This document shows, piece by piece, positions 15,338 through 25,700 of a DNA stretch of 64,000 nucleotides; position 1 is the stretch's first letter; each line of letters begins with the position of its first letter. The stretch comes from Leptospira barantonii (GTDB lineage: Bacteria; Spirochaetota; Leptospiria; Leptospirales; Leptospiraceae), in the NCBI RefSeq assembly GCF_002811925.1, contig NZ_NPDS01000001.1:62001-126000 (forward strand), given 5' to 3'. Under the pieces are notes generated by a model that made no database searches, had not been told where the DNA came from, and worked only from the letters and a program-made list of their open reading frames with translations. The translations under genes were made by a program, and so were the position numbers.

Positions 15338-15949
15338 ATGAGCAAAGAAGAAAAACTGAGAAGGTTAAACCTCGTTCAATCCGAGGTTTCCGCTTGTAAA
15401 CTCTGCAAACTCCACACGACTCGAACTCAAACCGTTTTCGGGGAAGGCAATCCGGATTCGGAAGTCGTTTTTATCGGGGAGGGCCCCGGCAAACAAGAGG
15501 ATCTCACCGGCCGTCCTTTCGTGGGCAGAGCCGGTGAACTTCTGACAAGAATCATAGAAAAGGGAATGGGTGTTCCGAGAGAATCGGTTTACATCGCGAA
15601 TATCGTAAAGTGTAGACCGACCCTCGATATGATGTTCGAAAAGGACAGACCGCCCGAAGAAGAGGAAACGCGCGCTTGTGCTCCGTATCTTTTGAGACAA
15701 CTCGAAATCATTCAACCGAAAGTGATTGTTACATTAGGAAATCCTTCTACAAGATTTATCTTAAATACGAAGGAAGGAATCACCAAACTCAGAGGAAACT
15801 GGGGAGCTTTTTTCGGAATTCCGGTGATGCCTACGTATCATCCGAGTTTTGTGATTCGTAACGGTGGGGAGAATAGTCCTCTCAAACGCGAAGTCTGGGA
15901 GGACATCAAGAAGGTTATGGATTTGCTGGGGTGGAAGAGGCCTTCGTAA
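15338..15949 (+). CDS. Family 4 uracil-DNA glycosylase (Fe-S)
   Basis: 203 residues, the normal length. The four cysteine ligands of the iron-sulfur cluster are visible: Cys20 and Cys23 (CKLC), Cys92 (IVKCRP) and Cys114. The active-site motif is GEGPGKQED (47-55) and the late motif is PTYHPSF. It removes uracil from DNA to start base excision repair. Divergent from the exonuclease gene. Its last 35 bases overlap the 3' end of the hydrolase gene on the other strand. Confidence 0.93.
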   Translation: MSKEEKLRRLNLVQSEVSACKLCKLHTTRTQTVFGEGNPDSEVVFIGEGPGKQEDLTGRPFVGRAGELLTRIIEKGMGVPRESVYIANIVKCRPTLDMMFEKDRPPEEEETRACAPYLLRQLEIIQPKVIVTLGNPSTRFILNTKEGITKLRGNWGAFFGIPVMPTYHPSFVIRNGGENSPLKREVWEDIKKVMDLLGWKRPS

Positions 15950-16880
15950 TCTCGACTTCTTTTTCCTTGAGCCAGTCGGCGATTCTTTGATAGATATCGG
16001 AAGGTGCGTCTTCGTATGCGAAAAGTCCCAAGTGATCGTAGTCGATCGACATTCCGTTGTCTCTTCCCGCTTCCCAATATTCCTTTTTCCCTTTTTTTCT
16101 TTTATAAACCGGATGAATACTTTCGGTCGGAGATACGTTGTCGATTCTTCCTCCGATAAAAAGAGAAGGGAAGTTCGTGGACTCGAACGACTCCCAGGTT
16201 TTCGGATTTTCCTCAAGGGCCGGTAAGTAGTTAAAAAGATTCTGATATACGAATAGAGTTGTGGGATCGTCCGCGTCGAAGGAGATGAATCGTTTGCAAA
16301 AGCTGTCCTTGTTTTTGCAGGAAACGCTTAGGTCGGTTCCGAATCTTTTTTCGGTTTTCATCTGTTCGATAAAACTATCGTTGTATTTGTAATCCATTCC
16401 CGTTCCGAGAAAGAACGCTTTGGAAATATCCGGAATTTTCTTCGCTTTAAAAGAATGTAATACGGCCTGACCTCCGAGGGAAACTCCTCCGAGGATGTAT
16501 TCCTTTTTGCCGGTAACTTTTTGAATTCTTGAGATTACGTCCGGAATCAGATTCTCCCCTATATCCTTTAAGTTTACGGATTTATGATCTTCGAAATGAA
16601 GAAGCCAAACCGAAAATCCGTTTCCGTTCAGAACCCCGATCAACCCGGATTTGTCTCCGAGATACAAAGCCTTTTTGTTGATGAACACCGGATCCACCAA
16701 AAGTACGGGAGGATAGGAAGAATTCTCGTATGAGAAAGTAGTTAAGTAAACGTTCGGAGCGATGTTCGCGGTTTGTGACGTGAATTTCTGTTCCGTAATG
16801 ACCACATAACGTGTGCAACTGAAAAGAAGCGCGATCAGAAGTGCGGCGATCGAAGTCGATATTGTTTTTGTGAGTTTCAT
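15915..16880 (-). CDS. Alpha/beta hydrolase, putative lipoprotein
   Basis: About 321 residues from the ATG at 16880 (GGAT nine bases upstream); a TTG at 16892 is a weaker choice. The signal peptide ends in ALLFSC, a lipobox. The fold is alpha/beta hydrolase with nucleophile elbow GGVSLGGQA and late histidine region DYDHLGLF. It resembles its upstream neighbour (16901-17974) in layout and motifs, suggesting an old duplication. The two are probably cotranscribed (eight or so bases apart). Likely a lipase or esterase on the cell envelope; substrate unknown. Confidence 0.82.
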   Translation of the reverse strand: MKLTKTISTSIAALLIALLFSCTRYVVITEQKFTSQTANIAPNVYLTTFSYENSSYPPVLLVDPVFINKKALYLGDKSGLIGVLNGNGFSVWLLHFEDHKSVNLKDIGENLIPDVISRIQKVTGKKEYILGGVSLGGQAVLHSFKAKKIPDISKAFFLGTGMDYKYNDSFIEQMKTEKRFGTDLSVSCKNKDSFCKRFISFDADDPTTLFVYQNLFNYLPALEENPKTWESFESTNFPSLFIGGRIDNVSPTESIHPVYKRKKGKKEYWEAGRDNGMSIDYDHLGLFAYEDAPSDIYQRIADWLKEKEVEITKASSTPANP

Positions 16881-16900
16881 TCTTAAATCCAAAATAATGA

Positions 16901-17974
<1,074 letters not shown>

Positions 17975-18019
17975 TAAAGAATCAAACTATCGATTTATCC
18001 GAAGAGGATCAAGTAGAAT

Positions 18020-18550
18020 TCAGGAATTTACGCGTTTCACCTTAAAACCTGTTTTGAGATATTTGTCGATCTTCGGTTTCACCACGTAATGACAATAAGC
18101 CTGATCGGGATTCGTTCTGAAATAATTTTGATGATAATTCTCCGCCGGATAAAATTCCTTGAGAGCCTCCACTTGAGTCACGATCGGATCCGAAAAATGT
18201 GAAGCCGCTTTTTGGATCGATTCTTCCGCCTGTTTTTTTTGTTCGGGAGAATGATAGAGAATGATCGATCGATACTGGGTTCCCGAATCGTTTCCTTGTC
18301 GGTTTAACGTAGTCGGGTCGTGACAGATCCAAAAGATTTCGAGTATGTCCGAATAGGTTATGATTTTCGGATCGAACGTGATTTGAACGACTTCCGCGTG
18401 TCCCGTGCTTCCGGAACATACGGATCTATAATCGGGATTTTGAATATGTCCTGCGGAATATCCGGATACGATGGATTCCACTCCTTCCACCATCTGATAC
18501 ACCGCTTCGAGACACCAAAAACAACCGCCGCCTAATGTTGCTTGTTCCAT
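18020..18550 (-). CDS. msrA: Peptide methionine sulfoxide reductase A
   Basis: 176 residues. The catalytic Cys10 lies in the GGGCFWCLEA signature, followed by GYSAGH, Y-R-S-V-C-S-G and GHAEVVQITFDP. MsrA reduces methionine S-sulfoxide in proteins. Length and motifs are normal. Same strand as the outer-membrane protein upstream, with 68 bp between them, so possibly cotranscribed. Confidence 0.96.
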   Translation of the reverse strand: MEQATLGGGCFWCLEAVYQMVEGVESIVSGYSAGHIQNPDYRSVCSGSTGHAEVVQITFDPKIITYSDILEIFWICHDPTTLNRQGNDSGTQYRSIILYHSPEQKKQAEESIQKAASHFSDPIVTQVEALKEFYPAENYHQNYFRTNPDQAYCHYVVKPKIDKYLKTGFKVKRVNS

Positions 18551-18618
18551 ACTGAACGATTCGAACCTTTACCGAAAAGGTTTCAAGTGAATTCCGAATT
18601 CGAGCTCGAAATCGTTTT

Positions 18619-19914
18619 TTAAATTTTGATCGTGACTGCAAAGACGATGAATTTTTCCTCTTTGGATTTCGATTTATCCCGATCAAAAACCGGATCGTAA
18701 GAACGAAAGTATCTTCCTTCCAGTCTAACGAGCGCGTTTTCGTTCGGAATATAATCGAAGGTCATCGTCGCTCCAGAAGTTAAAAATCCGTTTCTGGTTC
18801 CGGTTTGTATGATCGTTTGTTCGGGGTCGTACATTCTTTCCAAACGAAGAGAGGTTCTAAACTCTTCGACCGGTCTCCAAGTGATCCAAAAAGTCGCGTG
18901 ATACCATTGTCTATACGCGCGTACTCCCGGATCCGGAACGCGTTGAATCCCCACGTCGCCCGATCCTGCGACGATGAAATGTTTCGTAAAGTGATATTGA
19001 AGTATTATGTTATTGTAATATCTTGTTTGGCGCGGTTGGTTGTCCGGCGCCTCGTTGCCTACGAACGTGTTGTGCGTGATCTTGAATTTATCCGTAACCT
19101 TGTAGTCGATCTGCGTTCCGATCGCCTTATCCCGGTTCGTTTCGGTGATATTGGACCAACCGTTCATCAGATGAAGTTGAAACGATAGTTTATCCGAATA
19201 TTGATACGAAAGACGAAAACCGCTCGAATAATATGGAACGTAATCCAGGGCCAAGGCTCTTGAGTAGTTCCAGTTGTTATGCGAAATCCAACTTTCCAAT
19301 CCTATGTTTCCGAAATAAATTCCTCCGTCGAGCCAGAGATTTTTTGCGAGTTTCACACCCGCGTACGCTTCTTGAATGTTTCTTACCGAAAGTTCGTTCG
19401 AATTTTTTCCGGTACTGACTTCGTTTTTGTAGTTTGCGTTCACGGAGTTTCCGAATTGAAACGCAACACGTCCTCTGTATCGATCCGTTTCCACCTTACC
19501 GTCGATATACGCGAGGTTGATGTTGATCTCGTCCCAACGCGCGGGTTGGGTCAGATATTTGTTGTCTCTTGAATTCGGCCGATACGGATTGTGCGCGTAA
19601 TAAGAATCCACGAAAAATCCGAACACGGGATGATGTTTGTTATCCTCTTCTTTCTTTTCTTTCGAGGAAGATTGTTCCGATTTTTTAAGAACCTTTTCGC
19701 TTTTTTCCACTTCGTCTTTGGATTGAAATTCTTCTTCGTCGTCTTCGCTTTCGTTTTTGTCCCGCTCCTTGTCCTTGTCGACCGAGTTCGGTTGTGTCAG
19801 TGTTCCGGTTTCTTTTTTTTCCTGAGAATCGACCGAAACGACGCCGAGCACAAAGTATATAAGAAAAATCGAAAATACTGTTTCTAACCGTGAAAGATTC
19901 TTTTTTTGTGTCAT
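18619..19914 (-). CDS. Outer-membrane beta-barrel protein (BBP2-like porin)
   Basis: 431 residues. A signal peptide (hydrophobic FSIFLIYFVLGVVSV) leads into about 70 residues of Lys/Glu/Asp/Ser-rich linker, probably disordered in the periplasm. A beta-barrel of about 330 residues follows, starting FGFFVDSYYAHNPYRPNS and rich in alternating aromatic strands. It ends EEKFIVFAVTIKI, suitable for barrel assembly. Layout and entry sequence match the BBP2 putative porin family. The highly charged linker is unusual and may anchor or space the barrel from the peptidoglycan. Confidence 0.8.
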   Translation of the reverse strand: MTQKKNLSRLETVFSIFLIYFVLGVVSVDSQEKKETGTLTQPNSVDKDKERDKNESEDDEEEFQSKDEVEKSEKVLKKSEQSSSKEKKEEDNKHHPVFGFFVDSYYAHNPYRPNSRDNKYLTQPARWDEININLAYIDGKVETDRYRGRVAFQFGNSVNANYKNEVSTGKNSNELSVRNIQEAYAGVKLAKNLWLDGGIYFGNIGLESWISHNNWNYSRALALDYVPYYSSGFRLSYQYSDKLSFQLHLMNGWSNITETNRDKAIGTQIDYKVTDKFKITHNTFVGNEAPDNQPRQTRYYNNIILQYHFTKHFIVAGSGDVGIQRVPDPGVRAYRQWYHATFWITWRPVEEFRTSLRLERMYDPEQTIIQTGTRNGFLTSGATMTFDYIPNENALVRLEGRYFRSYDPVFDRDKSKSKEEKFIVFAVTIKI

Positions 19915-20035
19915 GATTGAATCTTATAAAATCTCTCTCAAAATTCAAGGGCCGAGAAGCCGATTCGGAATAAGGATCGGCACATTCGAGTTAAGAAAGA
20001 ATTAAGATTCTGCCTTGGGAGCTTTTAAAAATCCA

Positions 20036-20074
20036 GTCAAAAAGAAAAACCGGTTCCGAAATCCTTCGGACCGG
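20036..20074 (-). terminator. Rho-independent terminator after the 389-residue OMP gene
   Basis: Minus strand: CCGGTCCGAAGGATTTCGG stem-loop closing with AACCGG, followed by TTTTTCTTTTT. It begins 15 bases past the stop codon at 20090. Confidence 0.8.
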
Positions 20075-20089
20075 CCTTTAAGAGATGTT

Positions 20090-21244
20090 CTAAAATTTTG
20101 CGACGTAACCCAGGCTGACGATGAAGTGATGTTTGGGAATATGCTGTTGTTGGTAAGCGTTCAAAAGATAGTTTTTAGAAACGCTGTCCAACGCGAGCGA
20201 TTGAATCGCAGACGCGGCCGTTTGATTTACGGTTCCGTGGATTTTCGAAGGATCGGTGACTTTTCCGTCGTCCGCGTTCGTATCCGATGCGACTCCTGTA
20301 GGTTTCGGATAAACCCGATCATTATCGAAAATATAAAGATCCGGTCTGTAAACGTCGCTTACGCTTACGTTCATTTCCTTGAAGTTCAATTGAAGTTTCG
20401 CGGTTATATCGGTGACACCCGATCTTTTATCGGTGTTATTGTTGTAGTATTGATAACCGGTTTGTAAACCCGGAGTCAGTTTCCAATCCTTGGTCAGTTC
20501 GTATTCGTGGCTTAACGCAACCCGGTGATGACTGTTCCCCTGATTGAGTCCGCTCGTTTCCGAAGATAAACGATAATACGAAACAAGTTCCGGTTTGAGA
20601 TAATTCAAAAACGCGGGTTTCCAACCGAGAGTATAGTTAAACAAACTCGCGTTAGTCGGATAGTTCGCGCTGTTTACAATCAAAAATCCGGTAAAGAACT
20701 GACCGATGGAAGAATTCCATTCGTAAAGAATCTGACCGATAAAGTAATCCCGAACACCGTTGTTTTCCTTTCTCGGTTTTACCTGATTGGGATCGTAAGA
20801 CAACTGACCCGATTGTAAGGATTGAAACACCTTATACGTTTCGTCCGTGCCCCCGGGAGTAGATTGATAAACGAAGTCGTTATCCGTGTTGCTTCTGCCG
20901 ATCAAAGGATTGGCCATGATCAGATTCATACGAAAGCCCGGGATCGGCGTAAAAAAATTGACGAAGGTTCCCAAAATCAAACCCGGCGAGAATGTTTGAT
21001 AAGGATCGTTGTCTCTTCTGCTTAGCTTTTCTCCGAAAAGACTGTTTCCAAAAACGAACACGTCGTTTGCGAGAGTTTGACTAAAACCGAACTCGGCTTT
21101 TTTATCCGTAGGTTTCGGCAGATTCTGCGCGTTGTCCTCGGGAATCCCCGAGCTTATATCGGGGCTTTGTTTGTCCTGTGCTTGCAAAAGACTTGCAAAA
21201 AGAAAAATCGAAAGAATGAGAAGGGCTCTATTTGTATGTTTCAT
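20090..21244 (-). CDS. Outer-membrane protein, unknown function
   Basis: About 384 residues with a signal peptide (LLILSIFLFASLLQAQ; start taken at the ATG at 21244, with GGAT nine bases upstream, five codons inside the longest frame). After a short polar linker it shows the alternating pattern of a beta-barrel (FFTGFLIVNSANYPTN, LTPGLQTGYQYYNNN) and ends HHFIVSLGYVAKF, a terminal phenylalanine typical of barrel proteins. No family recognised with confidence; the pattern recalls transporter-like barrels that respond to hydrophobic substrates. Single gene with its own terminator. Confidence 0.72.
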   Translation of the reverse strand: MKHTNRALLILSIFLFASLLQAQDKQSPDISSGIPEDNAQNLPKPTDKKAEFGFSQTLANDVFVFGNSLFGEKLSRRDNDPYQTFSPGLILGTFVNFFTPIPGFRMNLIMANPLIGRSNTDNDFVYQSTPGGTDETYKVFQSLQSGQLSYDPNQVKPRKENNGVRDYFIGQILYEWNSSIGQFFTGFLIVNSANYPTNASLFNYTLGWKPAFLNYLKPELVSYYRLSSETSGLNQGNSHHRVALSHEYELTKDWKLTPGLQTGYQYYNNNTDKRSGVTDITAKLQLNFKEMNVSVSDVYRPDLYIFDNDRVYPKPTGVASDTNADDGKVTDPSKIHGTVNQTAASAIQSLALDSVSKNYLLNAYQQQHIPKHHFIVSLGYVAKF

Positions 21245-21266
21245 TTTTTTTATATCCATCAGTAGT

Positions 21267-22193
21267 TCAATTCACGGTTGAAGTTTTTATATCGGGACTC
21301 GTTTGAATTTTTTTCGCTTTAGAATTTACGACGAAGATTCCCAGGATCACAAAAAAGGTACCGAGAATATCGAATAGATTCGGAGTTTCACCCAAGGACC
21401 AAGCGGTGAACATCGCGACAACCGGAATCAGATTTCCGAAAACCGCGGCCTTGTCCGGACCGACTTCTTGGATGCCGTAGTTCCAAAAAAGATAACCTAA
21501 GAACGCCGTGAAGATCGCCATATAAAGAATGGCGAGCCATGCCTGGAACGGAAAGGAGAATATGTTCGGGTTCCATCCTTCCATAAAAAGTAGAAACACG
21601 ACGAGGGAAATCATACCGAATAACGACGTGTAGGCGGTGATCTGAATCGTGGAAACTCCTTTGAGATATTTTTTGATTCCCACGGAGTAAAAGGCCCAAC
21701 ATACCGCGGCGAGGAATATGTAAAGAATTCCCTCTCCTTCCAAAATACTTTTTAGAGCGCTCAAACGTCCGTCCGAAATCACCAACAAAACGCCGATAAA
21801 GGAGACTAACGTTCCTAAGTAATGAATCAGAGTGATTCTGGTTCTTAAAAGAAAATAGGAAAGAAAGGCCGTGATCGCCGGGCCGAGAGCTATGATGATC
21901 GCGCCGTTGACCGTGGACGCCTTTCTCATTCCCAAAAAGTAAAACGAGTTGAATCCGAACACGCCCACGACTCCCAAAAGAATCAGACTTTTCAGATTTC
22001 CCGAATCGACTTTGAGAAGTTTTTTATCCGTAAAATAGACGAACGCAAACATAAAGACGACTGCGATCACAAAACGAAACGCGCCGGTTTGGGCCGCGCT
22101 GAAATAATACAGAGCTTGTTTTGCGACTTCGAAAGTGACCCCCGTAATCAGCGCAAAAAAGATCAGAAAAAGATACGGTTTAAAGGATTTCAT
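21267..22193 (-). CDS. EamA/DMT-family transporter
   Basis: 308 residues with ten hydrophobic helices arranged as two EamA repeats (about 5-135 and 155-290). It carries the family features ALGPAITAFLSYFLLRTRI and PDKAAVFGNLIPVVAMFTAW. Members export small metabolites or toxic compounds; the substrate is unknown. Its ATG overlaps the stop of the MerR-type regulator gene (ATGA), so the two are translationally coupled. The exporter is therefore probably induced by whatever the regulator senses. Confidence 0.88.
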   Translation of the reverse strand: MKSFKPYLFLIFFALITGVTFEVAKQALYYFSAAQTGAFRFVIAVVFMFAFVYFTDKKLLKVDSGNLKSLILLGVVGVFGFNSFYFLGMRKASTVNGAIIIALGPAITAFLSYFLLRTRITLIHYLGTLVSFIGVLLVISDGRLSALKSILEGEGILYIFLAAVCWAFYSVGIKKYLKGVSTIQITAYTSLFGMISLVVFLLFMEGWNPNIFSFPFQAWLAILYMAIFTAFLGYLFWNYGIQEVGPDKAAVFGNLIPVVAMFTAWSLGETPNLFDILGTFFVILGIFVVNSKAKKIQTSPDIKTSTVN

Positions 22194-22600
22194 TCTAAAT
22201 GTTCCTCCTTGGAAAGAAGAGTGTCATATTCCTTAATTTTGTTTTTGGTGAGTTTGATCGTCGCCTCAAGGTCCTTCTTTTTTTGTTCCAAAGTCTTGAG
22301 GTGCGCGGTGAGAATCCGAATTCTTTTGTTCAAGGGAGGTTTTAAATTTTCTCCTTTGGAAATCTTATCCAAAAGACAACCTTCTTTGATGAATTCCTTG
22401 ATGTCCTCCAAAGGCATATTGAGTTCCTTCAGAGTTTTGATACACTTCAGATAGTTGATATCCTTTTGCGAATACATTCTATCCTTGCCGTGGTTTCTTT
22501 CCGGTTTGGGTAGAATTCCCACTTTTTCGTAGTAACGAAGAGTATGCGGCGTGAAGTGAGTCATCTCCGAGATTGTGGAAATGCTGAATGAAGCGTTCAT
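22190..22600 (-). CDS. MerR-family transcriptional regulator
   Basis: 136 residues. N-terminal winged helix (FSISTISEMTHFTPHTLRYYEKVGIL, then the typical R-Y-S-Q-K-D region). A long coiled-coil dimer helix (TLEQKKKDLEATIKLTKNKI) ends the protein. There is no metal-type cysteine cluster at the C-terminus, so the signal is probably an organic compound or stress. It is coupled to the DMT exporter gene. A dyad TAGAGT-CA-ACTCTA overlaps the -35 region of its likely promoter, about 45-60 bases upstream. Confidence 0.93.
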   Translation of the reverse strand: MNASFSISTISEMTHFTPHTLRYYEKVGILPKPERNHGKDRMYSQKDINYLKCIKTLKELNMPLEDIKEFIKEGCLLDKISKGENLKPPLNKRIRILTAHLKTLEQKKKDLEATIKLTKNKIKEYDTLLSKEEHLE

Positions 22601-22626
22601 TCGGATCCTCCTAAATTCGATCCTGA

Positions 22627-22663
22627 ATTCTAAAAGTTGGACGAACTTAGAGTCAACTCTAGG
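22627..22663 (-). promoter_or_regulatory. merR-family promoter with operator dyad
   Basis: Minus strand: -35 TTGACT (22651-22656), 18-base spacer, -10 TAGAAT (22627-22632). The dyad CCTAGAGTTGACTCTAAG (22646-22663) covers the -35 element. MerR proteins usually bind dyads in the spacer, so this placement would fit repression of the regulator's own operon, which is an inference. Confidence 0.55.
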
Positions 22664-22734
22664 TGGAGAATTTCCTTAAAAAAAATCGAATTTAAAAAAG
22701 AATCAAAAAAAGATTCCATTTCTGTTATGTTGTT

Positions 22735-25700
22735 ATGACACAGAAATCCGTTCCTTCTTTTAAAAAAAACGATCTTTCCTCGGGGAAATTGGCCGAGATC
22801 ATATCGGATCGAATGTTGGTTAAACAGTCTTATCGGGATTCTTTTTGGAAGGCTTTCTCATCCAAAAAAAGAAAAGTTTCCCAGTCATTTTTGGATCAAT
22901 TCGAAAAACTATACGGATTCCGTCCTCCGGAAGAAATTTTGGAATGGGAAAACGTTAGATACGCTTATCAAGAAATTATGTATAACGTGAGCGATATTTG
23001 GAATATGATCGACCACGAAGGCGGAATTCAGGACGAAGAGGAATTCGAAGACGATTCCGAAGAAGAGGAAGAATCCGACGATTATTATCCGGACTACAGA
23101 GCCGTTTCCTTTCAGAAATTTCTTCTTCCAAAAGCGAATACGATCGAGGAAAAACTGAACGCATTGATCGGATCGTATCAAGGTCTTATGTTTTTATTGA
23201 CCGGCGTCGCACATTTCGGATCGGACGGAGGTGGCGACAGTTGCTGGGTCAATTTTTTCCCGCATTCGGAAAACTCCGCCGAGGTTCATAGATACAATCA
23301 CGAAATCGGAGAACTCGAAGACGAACCGTTCTTCTCCATCAGTCATTTTGTGGCCGCGAATTGGTCGAACGAAGACGATGATTACGACGACTACGAGGAT
23401 GAAGACGAGGACGACGAAGAAGAAGGAGAAAATTCTAAACCGGACGAAAGGGTAGAATCATCGATGAACGCAAAGATCATCGATCAATACGAAAAGGAAG
23501 CCCAAAAGAGATACGATAAAAGACCGTTTTATACAAAGTCCTTGGATCTTTTTGAAAGATCTTCTTGGTTGCTCGGGCATACTTACGGCGACCCCGCGTA
23601 TGGTTACGCGGAAAAGTTAGCCTCCGCTCCGAAGTTTAGCGATTGGGAAGAAGAAAAAAAACTTTTAGACCGATCGCATTCATTGGCTGTGTATTGGATT
23701 CTTGCGCATTACTTTATGAAAAACGAAAGCGCTTGTAGGGAAGCTTGCAACCTTTCAAAAAAAATTCCCGGAAAGATCGTTCCCGCGCTCGCAAAAACCG
23801 TTCTTTCATTGCTCGACGGAAAATCGGATTCATTAGGAAAAGTGAATGCGAAAAAACTTCAGGATCTAAGAAACGAAACGTTTAAAAACTGCGACGCTAA
23901 ACAGATCGAACCCGCGAATCGAAAGTTACTGGAAGAGGCGACCGGACTTGCGGGAAAGAAAAAAATCGCAACCGCCGATTTGAAAAAAAGGATTCAAAAC
24001 GGAGAAACTCCACTTTCTTTGATCGAAGAATTTCCCGAAGACGTGGAAACACACGACTTCTTATTAAAAGAAATCGGAAAAAAAGATACGAAGTTCGCAA
24101 AGATCGTAGAGGAATACTTCAAAGAAAGAACGGATTCAAGTTACAACGAATGGCCTTACGATAAAAAGAATTTGGACAAACGTCTATCTCTTCCCGTTTC
24201 CGCGGCGTTTCGACAAGGACTTCATTACGATTCCGAAAACAAAAAAGCATACGCGGGTATCATCAAAACATTGGGCAAGTTCGACGATCAAAACGCGATG
24301 AACTCGTTTCGGGACGCGATCGCCAAACTCAAACAAGACGATAAACGTCTTGAGGAAGTGATCGAATGTCTTTTGGACAGCGAACACGACGAAGCTCAAT
24401 CGATTCTTACCGAAGCCTCTTGGAAGTTCTTCGAGACGATGGACGCCGCTTTGGAAAAAAAGAAGAAGGTGGAAGACGAAGGCCCGAACTTAAACAATAT
24501 CTTTACCGTATTCAGTTATCTGCAAAGAGCCTTAAACGAACGATTGATCGTAGGCGACGAAGAAGCCGGAAAACTCGCCAACAAGGTTCTAACGTATAGA
24601 AATCAATTGAGCATCTTCGGAATCGCATTGGGATATTCGTTTGCGATTTCGGCTAAGTTGGGATTTCGGGAGAATCTGGAATACATCCGAGCGTATCTGG
24701 AAATGGGATCTCAGATCAAGGACCGTGGATCGAATTCTTATCTTGAATTCAATCAGTTGGTCAATCTTTCCGAAGGTGCGATGGCTTGGACCGTTCTTGA
24801 TCCGGTAAGCGCTAAGATCGGATTGAAAGAACTTTTTGACAAAGCGGAAAAACATTCGAGTCCCGGGATCGCGATTGATCTTCAGGCTTGTTATCTTGCC
24901 GGACTTCTTCTTTTGGAACCGAATCGGGAAGAATGGATTCAGTTAGGACATAGAATTCTCGGGAACCGAGGAGAAGAATATCGCGTCTACGGACCGATCC
25001 GCGCGGTTGGAAAGGCGAAGATTCAGGAACTCAAACAACATCTTTACTATCACGTGTATGCCGATCCGAATCCTATGGTCGATTATACTTGGACGTATAT
25101 AGAACACGCGGCGAGACACACTTGGACTCAGTTAACCGATAAGGAACTTCCTCCTTTCGACAGCGACGACGAATACGCGAACCGGCTCGCAAAAAATCCA
25201 AAGGATCTTTCCGGCGGAATTTTAAAACCGGAGAAATACAGCATTCAACACGTGTTCGAGAATATTAGAGAAAAGAAATATAAGGATCCGAGCGTAATTC
25301 AAATAGGCGGACCTTGGCTCGAAGAATCTCTTCGTTATTCAAGGGACGAATATCGATATAGCGGAAACTACGATCGATGGGAGGCGATGAGAGCCCTTTT
25401 TATTCAAGGAGAATCCGCCATTCCCGTATTCGCAAAAATATTAGAACTTCCTTATGCGTCTTCGGATTGGAAACTTCATTGTCTTCAGTTTTTGCGTTTT
25501 GTGGAAAAGGAAGGAAGTAAATGGGCGCAGATTCTTTCCATGAACGAGGAATCCGTGTTAAAAGCGATTCGATCCGAATCGTTCGAATGGGCGGCTTGGG
25601 GAGATTTGTTGATCGCTAAGTTATTCTTAACAAAGGGGAAAGAATGTTTCGAAACCTTTCTTCCCTTGTTGAAAAAACGACTGAGTTTTATGAATCCTCA

